Positions 16,119 through 21,023 of a stretch of 21,023 nt of DNA are shown here, in pieces. The translations under genes and the position numbers were made by a program. Under the pieces are notes generated by a model that was given only the letters and a program-made list of their open reading frames with translations, was not told where the DNA came from and made no database searches. The DNA lies in contig CAADYC010000097.1 in the NCBI GenBank assembly GCA_900753165.1, positions 1 through 21,023 of the forward strand. Direction: 5' to 3'. Origin of the DNA: Clostridia bacterium. GTDB lineage: Bacteria > Bacillota > Clostridia > TANB77 > CAG-508. The number at the start of each line of letters is the position of its first letter. Position 1 is the stretch's first letter.

Positions 16119-16215
16119 TAAATTTCGAATAATTGGAATATTTTATTTTTTATATGAATATACATATTAAAAATGGAAATCTTTTTTCAAAAACCATTTT
16201 AAAGGGGGATTTTTA

Positions 16216-16413
16216 ATGGAAAATATTTTTAATGTGAAGTATAATTCTAAATTGGACAGGCTTGAAATACCAAATGAAAATAGAAAATTTAAAATATTGA
16301 ATTTTTTTAAAAATCATAAATTTTTTTCTACTATTTTAATAAGCTTTTTGATTTTTTCAGGTATTAACTTTTATTTAATTTTTAGCTTTATGAAAATTCT
16401 AGAAAATATTTAA
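16216..16413 (+). CDS. Small single-pass membrane protein
   Basis: 65 residues: a polar N-terminus of about 35 residues and one hydrophobic helix (roughly 36-60, FSTILISFLIFSGINFYLIF). A strong ribosome site, AAAGGGGGA, lies 6 nt before ATG, which is the main reason to believe it is real. It is divergent from the glycosyltransferase gene, with about 150 bp between the start codons; TTGGAA (16133-16138), 17 nt, GAATAT (16156-16161) is a weak promoter candidate. I do not recognise the family. Function unknown. Confidence 0.6.
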   Translation: MENIFNVKYNSKLDRLEIPNENRKFKILNFFKNHKFFSTILISFLIFSGINFYLIFSFMKILENI

Positions 16414-16553
16414 AACCAATAAATATTAAATATCATAAAATTTTAAAATTACAGTTTATTTTTAAAATTATCCTTTAAAAAAACAAAAAAATATGGTAAA
16501 ATAAAACTATTCTAAAAAGAGGGAGGAATAGTATTAGGTTACTATAAAAAAAT

Positions 16554-17417
16554 ATGAAATTAGCAAATGAATGGAAAGATTATAAAATAATAGACATGGC
16601 AGATGGCCAAAAACTAGAAAAATGGGGAGATGTAATTTTATCAAGACCAGACCCACAAATAATATGGAAAGACAAAAGTTATCCAAAAAAATGGAAAGAG
16701 ATAAATGCAACATATCACAGAAGTAGTTCAGGTGGAGGATCATGGGAATTTAATAAAAAAATGCCAAAACAATGGCAAATAAAATACAAAAATTTAACAT
16801 TTAATATCAAACCTATGGGCTTTAAACATACTGGTTTATTTCCAGAGCAAGCTGTTAACTGGGATTGGATGATAAACAAAATAAAATCAGAAAAAAGAGA
16901 AATAAAAGTTTTAAACTTATTTGCTTATACAGGTGGAGCAACAGTAGCTTGCGCATCAGCTGGAGCGTCAGTATGCCATGTGGATAGTTCAAAAGGAATG
17001 ACAACATGGGCAAAAGAAAATATTGAATCATCTGGATTAAAAGACAGGCCAGTTAGATTTATTGTTGATGATGTTGTTAAATTTGTAAACAGAGAAATAA
17101 GAAGAGGAAACAAATATGATGCAATAATAATGGACCCACCTTCATATGGTAGAGGTGCAAAAGGAGAAGTTTGGCAATTTGAAAATAATATATATGATTT
17201 AGTAGAATTGTGTACAAATGTATTATCAGATAACCCATTATTTTTCTTGATAAATTCATATACAACGGGAATTTCAAGTAAAGTTTTAGAAGATATTTTG
17301 AATTTAACAGTTGCCAAAAAGTATAAAGGAAAATTAGAATCAGGAGAAATAGGAATTCAAATGGAAAATTCAAGTTTAGTATTACCATGTGGAATTTATG
17401 GAAGATGGGAAATTTAA
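16554..17417 (+). CDS. Class I SAM-dependent methyltransferase, RlmI/RlmK-like
   Basis: Probably a 23S rRNA cytosine or other RNA methyltransferase of the RlmI-like group. Visible motifs: I, NLFAYTGGAT (121-130); post-I acidic loop HVDSSKGM (142-149); IV, DPPSYGRG (194-201); and the substrate-side KHTGLFPEQ (91-99). 287 residues, shorter than RlmI because no N-terminal PUA domain is present. The start is uncertain: an in-frame TAA at 16545-16547 excludes earlier starts, yet the only Shine-Dalgarno (GGGAGG, 16521-16526) is 27 nt from ATG. The gene is 41 bp upstream of the RluA-type gene with no terminator between, so both RNA-modification genes are likely one transcript. Confidence 0.85.
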   Translation: MKLANEWKDYKIIDMADGQKLEKWGDVILSRPDPQIIWKDKSYPKKWKEINATYHRSSSGGGSWEFNKKMPKQWQIKYKNLTFNIKPMGFKHTGLFPEQAVNWDWMINKIKSEKREIKVLNLFAYTGGATVACASAGASVCHVDSSKGMTTWAKENIESSGLKDRPVRFIVDDVVKFVNREIRRGNKYDAIIMDPPSYGRGAKGEVWQFENNIYDLVELCTNVLSDNPLFFLINSYTTGISSKVLEDILNLTVAKKYKGKLESGEIGIQMENSSLVLPCGIYGRWEI

Positions 17418-17458
17418 TTCTTTTCCAAATTAAATAATACCTTAAAAAGGAGAAATGA

Positions 17459-18149
17459 ATGCAAAATTTAAAAGTGATTTATGAAGATAATCATATTATA
17501 GTAGTAGAAAAAACACCTAATATTCCATCACAGTCAGATAAAACAGGTGATATAGATATGCTTACAATAGTTAAGCAATATATTAAAGAAAAATATAATA
17601 AACCTGGGAATGTATATCTTGGACTTGTACATAGACTGGACAGACCTGTTGGTGGAATAATGATTTTTGCTAAAACTTCTAAAGCTGCAGGAAGATTAAG
17701 TACACAAGTCAGAGAAAAAATATTTAAAAAAGAGTATTTGGCAGTTGTGGATGGAAAATTGGACCAAAAGAAGCGGAACTTTAGAAGATTATTTATATAA
17801 AGATGAAAGAAATAATATGAGCAAAGTCGTTAGCAAAGATAAGAAAAATGCTAAACTTGCAAAATTGGATTATGAAGTAATAACATATAATGAAGTTAAA
17901 AACTTAAGTTTATTAAAAATAAATTTACACACAGGTAGACATCATCAAATAAGAGTACAGTTATCACATTTTGGACATAGTATATTTGGAGATCAAAAGT
18001 ATGGAACTAGAGGACAGGGAAAGCAAATAGCATTATGGGCATATAAATTAACAATTGAACATCCAATAACAAAAGAAAAAATAACATTTAGAGATTTGCC
18101 AAATGATGTTGGGACTTGGTGTATTTTAAGAGAAGTTAATAATTTATAG
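17459..18149 (+). CDS. RluA-family pseudouridine synthase, split by a +1 frame change
   Basis: Isomerises uridine in rRNA or tRNA. The first frame (17459-17800) carries EDNHIIVVEK and the catalytic motif VHRLDRPVGG (Asp is the nucleophile), then FAKTSKAAGRLS. It runs into a stop after KLDQKKR. The next frame continues the protein without loss: GTLEDYLYKDER, the RluA motif LHTGRHHQIRVQLSH, the GDQKYG box and a normal C-terminus to 18149. Joining by skipping one base at CGG 17774-17776 gives 229 residues, the normal length, with conserved G-T-L-x-D in place. AAAGGAG precedes the ATG at 17459. All catalytic and RNA-binding parts are intact apart from the frame break, so it is a very recent mutation, a programmed shift or a sequence error. 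The exact target site is unknown. Confidence 0.85.
17771..17777 (+). other. Candidate +1 frameshift site AAG-CGG-A
   Basis: Zero-frame codons are CAA-AAG-AAG-CGG-AAC, and TAA is reached at 17798-17800. Skipping C at 17774 gives AAG-GGA-ACT-TTA-GAA-GAT (K-G-T-L-E-D), restoring the conserved RluA segment. The context CGG-A is the same as at 3835. Confidence 0.5.
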
Positions 18150-18153
18150 ATAT

Positions 18154-18198
18154 AAAAACTATTAAAGGAATTTTGTAATATCCTTTTAATAGCTTTTT
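18154..18198 (+). terminator. Intrinsic terminator after the RluA-type gene
   Basis: CTATTAAAGGA (18159-18169) pairs with TCCTTTTAATAG (18181-18192), with a one-base bulge, followed by CTTTTT. It begins 10 nt after the stop codon of the second frame, consistent with that being the true gene end. Confidence 0.75.
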
Positions 18199-18258
18199 AT
18201 ATTTTAAAGAAGTTTTTAATTTTATAGTATATAAACAAAGAAGTAAACATATAATCAC

Positions 18259-18298
18259 ATTTTATAAAAGACAAGAAATATTTTATAAAATGCAAAAT
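18259..18298 (+). promoter_or_regulatory. Candidate AgrA (LytTR) operator: direct repeats 21 bp apart
   Basis: ATTTTATAAAAGACAAGAA (18259-18277) and ATTTTATAAAATGCAAAAT (18280-18298) are direct repeats offset by 21 bp, two helical turns, the spacing used by paired LytTR monomers. A related TTTTATAAAAG lies at 18326-18336. They are 50-90 bp upstream of the weak agrB promoter, a normal position for an activator. The sequence is AT-rich, so chance similarity is possible. Confidence 0.35.
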
Positions 18299-18347
18299 GA
18301 AAAATAATGTAAAAGAAAACCGACTTTTTATAAAAGAAAAATACATT

Positions 18348-18376
18348 TTGAATAAATTAATGGTACACTATATAAA
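18348..18376 (+). promoter_or_regulatory. Possible agrBD promoter
   Basis: TTGAAT (18348-18353), 17 nt, TATAAA (18371-18376). The predicted start is about 20 nt before agrB, just leaving room for the ribosome site GGTGAGG. Confidence 0.5.
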
Positions 18377-18401
18377 ACTTAAGAAAAAGAGTGGTGAGGA
18401 A

Positions 18402-19022
18402 ATGATAGATAAAATCACAGAATTTCTAACCAACAAAATTAGAAAAGAAATGCCAGAAATTGATGATGAAAGAGCAGAAATTATAAATTATGGACTTCAA
18501 ATCTTATTAGGTGAGGTTCCAAAGACATTTATAATGTTAGCAATAGCATATTTATTAGGAGTATTTAAACTTAGTTTAATTACATTTCTTATATTACTTT
18601 CATATAGAGGATTTTCTGGAGGATTTCATTTAAAAACTCATATAGGATGCATTATATCAACATGTTCATTTTATTGTGGAACAGCATTGCTTGCTAAATA
18701 TATAGTTTTAGGAAATATTGCAAAATATATATCAATTATATTATTAACAATATTTGGAATAATTATGATAAAATTATATGCACCAGCAGACACTGAAGAT
18801 GTTCCAATAATTAGCAAAAGAGTAAGAAAGCAAAAACAAATATTATCATATATTTCTTTTATAATTGGATTAGTAATAGCAGCAGTTATTAAAGATAATA
18901 CAATATCAAATATAATAATATTTGGATATTTAATGCAAACATGTATGATTACAAGATTAGCATATAAACTTACAAATAACAAATATGGTTATGAAGTTTA
19001 TGAAAATGCTACAATTAATTAG
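18402..19022 (+). CDS. agrB: AgrB-like accessory gene regulator protease
   Basis: Membrane cysteine protease that cleaves and cyclises the AgrD precursor to make a secreted thiolactone autoinducer. 206 residues with five or six hydrophobic segments. The catalytic pair is visible in GGFHLKTHIGC: His76 and Cys83, seven apart like His77/Cys84 of Staphylococcus aureus AgrB. The N-terminal amphipathic part ends in RAEIINYGLQILLGEVPK, typical of AgrB. I start at 18402, where GGTGAGG precedes ATG, and not at the upstream in-frame ATG at 18297 (a 35-residue basic extension with no ribosome site, lying upstream of the predicted promoter). agrD follows 68 bp later. Confidence 0.92.
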   Translation: MIDKITEFLTNKIRKEMPEIDDERAEIINYGLQILLGEVPKTFIMLAIAYLLGVFKLSLITFLILLSYRGFSGGFHLKTHIGCIISTCSFYCGTALLAKYIVLGNIAKYISIILLTIFGIIMIKLYAPADTEDVPIISKRVRKQKQILSYISFIIGLVIAAVIKDNTISNIIIFGYLMQTCMITRLAYKLTNNKYGYEVYENATIN

Positions 19023-19030
19023 TTAATATA

Positions 19031-19056
19031 AAAAATACAAAGCCGGCTGTATTTTT
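19031..19056 (+). terminator. Hairpin between agrB and agrD
   Basis: AAAAATACA (19031-19039) pairs with TGTATTTTT (19048-19056), loop AAGCCGGC. It has the form of a weak terminator inside the agrBD unit. It may reduce readthrough or protect the agrD message 3' part; nothing here separates these. Confidence 0.5.
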
Positions 19057-19090
19057 ATATTATAGATATAAAACAAAGGAGGAAACCTTT

Positions 19091-19210
19091 ATGTTAAAAT
19101 TATTAGCTAAAGTAGCAGAAAAATATGCAAAAACTACTAATACAGCTTGCTTTATATGGTGTTCATTACATCAACCAAAAATGCCAGCTAGTTTAGTAAA
19201 AAAAGATTAA
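19091..19210 (+). CDS. agrD: AgrD-like cyclic autoinducer peptide precursor
   Basis: 39 residues, too short for most gene finders, with a strong AAAGGAGG 9-10 nt upstream. The layout is that of AgrD: an amphipathic N-terminal helix (MLKLLAKVAEKYAK), a Cys-containing core (TNTACFIWCSLH, 16-27), then the charged recognition tail QPKMPASL, which matches the conserved xxPK(V/M)PxxL of AgrD peptides. It has two core cysteines, Cys20 and Cys24, where a single one is usual. Measured to the Pro of QPK, Cys20 is nine residues away and Cys24 five, against seven in S. aureus AgrD-I, so the ring size cannot be set from the motif. The mature sequence is undetermined. Confidence 0.88.
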   Translation: MLKLLAKVAEKYAKTTNTACFIWCSLHQPKMPASLVKKD

Positions 19211-19230
19211 TATCAAATAGTTTTTAAACT

Positions 19231-19263
19231 TAAATATAAGTAGTTCGACAATACTTATATTTA
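19231..19263 (+). terminator. Hairpin after agrD
   Basis: TAAATATAAGTA (19231-19242) and TACTTATATTTA (19252-19263) form a perfect 12-bp AT-rich stem, loop GTTCGACAA. It begins 20 nt after the agrD stop. There is no T tract after it, so it may be a stabilising 3' hairpin and not the terminator itself. Confidence 0.5.
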
Positions 19264-19296
19264 GGGCACAATATACTTAATGTTATTTATAAACAA

Positions 19297-19338
19297 TCCA
19301 CTAAAAAAGGAACAGATTACTGTTCTTTTTTTAGTGGA
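19297..19338. terminator. Strong bidirectional terminator between agrBD and agrCA
   Basis: TCCACTAAAAAAGGAACAG (19297-19315) pairs with CTGTTCTTTTTTTAGTGGA (19320-19338), 19 bp with one G-U pair and a 4-nt loop. The stem lies between two converging transcripts and can end both. Confidence 0.8.
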
Positions 19339-19343
19339 AAAAT

Positions 19344-19372
19344 AAAAATGATAGAATTAATCTATCATTTTT
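19344..19372. terminator. Second hairpin at the agrC 3' end
   Basis: AAAAATGATAGA (19344-19355) pairs perfectly with TCTATCATTTTT (19361-19372), 5-nt loop. On the minus strand it starts in the agrC stop codon and ends in T5, so it is the likely agrCA terminator; the 19297 hairpin is a back-up. Confidence 0.65.
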
Positions 19373-20720
19373 AATAATATATTTCTAATTGTTGAGAAAA
19401 ATATTTTTCATTTTTATTTGTATACAAATTAACATTATTATTTTTATTTAATATTTGTCTTATTTCCCATAAACCAAGACCTGTATGATTTTCTTTTCCA
19501 GTAACACCTTTGTTAAATATTTGTTCAATGTTCACATCTTTATCTTTATAAGTATTTTCTATTAAAATAATATTTCTACTATTTTTAGCTTCGTTTCTAA
19601 ATACTATATTTAATTCTTTTTCTTCACATTCAGATGCAGCATCAATTGCATTATCCAAAAGAATACCTAAGATTCTAGCAAATTCATAAATTTTCATATG
19701 TAAATCATTGAAATCTAGTAAGAAAGTTAAATTTACTTTTATTCCATTTTCTTCTGCTTCACTATATTTTGTTGTTAATAAATTATATATACCAGGATTA
19801 TTTATAATATCTGGATTTAAAATATATAAATTGTTTACTTTAGAACAATCTTCTTGTAATTGAGAATAATATTTTTCTAATCCTTCCATATCATTAGTTT
19901 TTATATATCCTCCAATTGTTGTAACAATATTATCAAAATCATGTTTAAAACCTCTAACACTATCATGTAAAATATGTAAAGTTTTATTATATTCTTCTGC
20001 ACTTTCAAGTTTTTGAGTAGTAGTTACTAATTTCATTACTTTTGTTAAACTATAAATACTTAAAGTGAAATAAATTAATAAACTAATTACATTAAAAACA
20101 GAAAAATATATTGGTAAAATATCAATATAATTAACAGTTATAATCATTTGTATTATTACATTTATTAATCCAAAAATGAAATTAAGTATAATAATAGATT
20201 TATTTTTATTATCAAAGTCATCTAATATGGTAAGTTTAAATTTTTTATGTTTAATGATTAAATTTAAAGAATATGCAATTAGATATATTGTTATAGCAAA
20301 AGGTATTCTATAAATTGGAATTGTTTCAATCTCATTATATGTCAGATTAAAGATAGAAATATAAGGATTTAAAACAATGCTTTGTAAAACGCTAAAAAAT
20401 ATACCAGGAAACACAGAGGCAATAACAGTTTTAAAAAAACTTAGTTTGAAAATTTGATAAATTATAATAAATGCCAATATATCATTTAATATAACATTAA
20501 ATGGCCATTTTATAAATCTTATTGCAAATATAGCACAAAAAGAAGTTACAAATATGTAAATTAATTTTTTATATTTACTACAGTTTACATTAAATATATT
20601 GCTTATCAAAGCAAGAGTTAAAGGAGCTTCTATAAAAATCATAAAGAATATAGAAATCATATTTATCAAATCTTCATTCGGAGTACTCACCGCCAGCCAT
20701 ATATTATTCAGAATGTTCAT
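19371..20720 (-). CDS. agrC: AgrC-like sensor histidine kinase (GHKL)
   Basis: Receptor for the Agr autoinducer. The first 225 residues hold six or seven hydrophobic segments (the peptide sensor), then a linker coiled coil and the kinase: phospho-acceptor His260 in RGFKHDFDNI, N box LLDNAIDAA (355-363) and G box GLGLWEI (414-420). This is the HPK10/AgrC pattern, without a D/F-rich HAMP. 449 residues is normal. The start follows GAGGAGGTTAGG. It overlaps the end of agrA by 17 bp, so the two are translationally coupled. It is transcribed toward agrBD, unlike the usual agrBDCA order. Confidence 0.9.
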   Translation of the reverse strand: MNILNNIWLAVSTPNEDLINMISIFFMIFIEAPLTLALISNIFNVNCSKYKKLIYIFVTSFCAIFAIRFIKWPFNVILNDILAFIIIYQIFKLSFFKTVIASVFPGIFFSVLQSIVLNPYISIFNLTYNEIETIPIYRIPFAITIYLIAYSLNLIIKHKKFKLTILDDFDNKNKSIIILNFIFGLINVIIQMIITVNYIDILPIYFSVFNVISLLIYFTLSIYSLTKVMKLVTTTQKLESAEEYNKTLHILHDSVRGFKHDFDNIVTTIGGYIKTNDMEGLEKYYSQLQEDCSKVNNLYILNPDIINNPGIYNLLTTKYSEAEENGIKVNLTFLLDFNDLHMKIYEFARILGILLDNAIDAASECEEKELNIVFRNEAKNSRNIILIENTYKDKDVNIEQIFNKGVTGKENHTGLGLWEIRQILNKNNNVNLYTNKNEKYFSQQLEIYY

Positions 20721-21023
20721 TTTTCCTAACCTCCTCCATTAAATCTTTCTTAAACTTAGGTCCAATATCACAAGTAGAACCATTATCAAAATACACAATA
20801 TTACCAATAGAATCCAAATTAGCAATATTATTAATATTAAAAATAAAAGATTTGTGAGCTCTTACAAAGTTAGAAGGCAAAGAACTCATAATTTTATTAA
20901 AAGAACTATAAGTTTCATAATCACGAGTCTTAGTATGAAAAATCAATTTCATTCCATCACGTCTAATATACAAAATTTCACTTTCATCAATTATAGTTTT
21001 CTTATTATCAATTTTAATATATC
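20704..21023 (-). CDS. agrA: AgrA-like response regulator, C-terminal LytTR domain (5' part outside window)
   Basis: The reading frame stays open to the window edge, beyond the TTG at 20973 that could look like a start, so this is the C-terminal part of a longer gene. The 105 visible residues are a complete LytTR DNA-binding domain: IDESEILYIRRDG, then RAHKSFIFNINNIANLD and the conserved closing strand (FDNGSTCDIG). The receiver domain would lie outside the window. It is the predicted partner of the overlapping agrC and, by family, a transcription activator that binds direct repeats near agrB. Confidence 0.88.
   Translation of the reverse strand, partial: YIKIDNKKTIIDESEILYIRRDGMKLIFHTKTRDYETYSSFNKIMSSLPSNFVRAHKSFIFNINNIANLDSIGNIVYFDNGSTCDIGPKFKKDLMEEVRKNEHSE

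Noticed and set aside
20704..20973. Complete 89-residue LytTR protein starting at TTG 20973
   Set aside because: The frame continues upstream to the window edge and the extra residues complete the first LytTR strand, so this is the tail of a longer response regulator.

Overview
This is a very AT-rich window with AGA-dominated arginine codons. The gene set suggests a low-GC Firmicute, most likely an uncultivated spore-former-related Clostridium-type gut lineage: a BofA-like sporulation protein next to a YaaL/DUF2508 protein, a glmS ribozyme, a CdaA diadenylate cyclase and an agr peptide quorum-sensing locus. I identify families by motif and gene order only; no database was searched.

Layout. 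66-3380 (+) holds housekeeping genes: pyrimidine-nucleoside phosphorylase, a 46-residue membrane protein, cdaA and truA. 3508-5542 (+) is an accessory stretch: a DUF2651-like membrane protein with an Asn/Cys-rich tail that is read in two frames, the remnant of an Rpn-type nuclease, and an ArsP_2-type metal exporter. 5596-7923 (-) is a lone VirD4/TraG-like ATPase with no conjugation partners. 8117-8771 (+) is the yaaL-bofA pair. 8851-10692 (-) is glmS, preceded by a recognisable glmS ribozyme. 10693-11347 has no gene: it carries the ribozyme, the glmS promoter, a striking 212-nt rod-like inverted repeat and a near-consensus promoter for an unrecognised, GC-richer gene (11348-11815). 11994-14297 (+) is hpt-uvrC. 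14284-14488 is a long inverted repeat between convergent genes. 14483-16057 (-) is a multi-pass glycosyltransferase. 16216-18149 (+) holds a small membrane protein, an RlmI-like methyltransferase and an RluA pseudouridine synthase that is split by a +1 frame change. 18402-21023 is a complete agr system arranged convergently: agrB-agrD (+) facing agrC-agrA (-), with agrA cut by the window edge.

How the parts work together. GlmS supplies glucosamine-6-phosphate, whose level is sensed by the ribozyme in its own leader. hpt and deoA serve nucleotide salvage. truA, the methyltransferase and the RluA enzyme modify RNA. AgrB would process the AgrD peptide, AgrC would sense it, and AgrA (LytTR) may act on direct repeats found 50-90 bp upstream of the agrB promoter.

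The observation I rate highest is this. I find only three in-frame CGG codons in the window. Two of them lie exactly where two otherwise well-preserved genes need a +1 shift, both in the context CGG-A, where skipping the C gives GGA (Gly). The third is in the compositionally foreign gene at 11348. Chance indels or assembly errors are not excluded.
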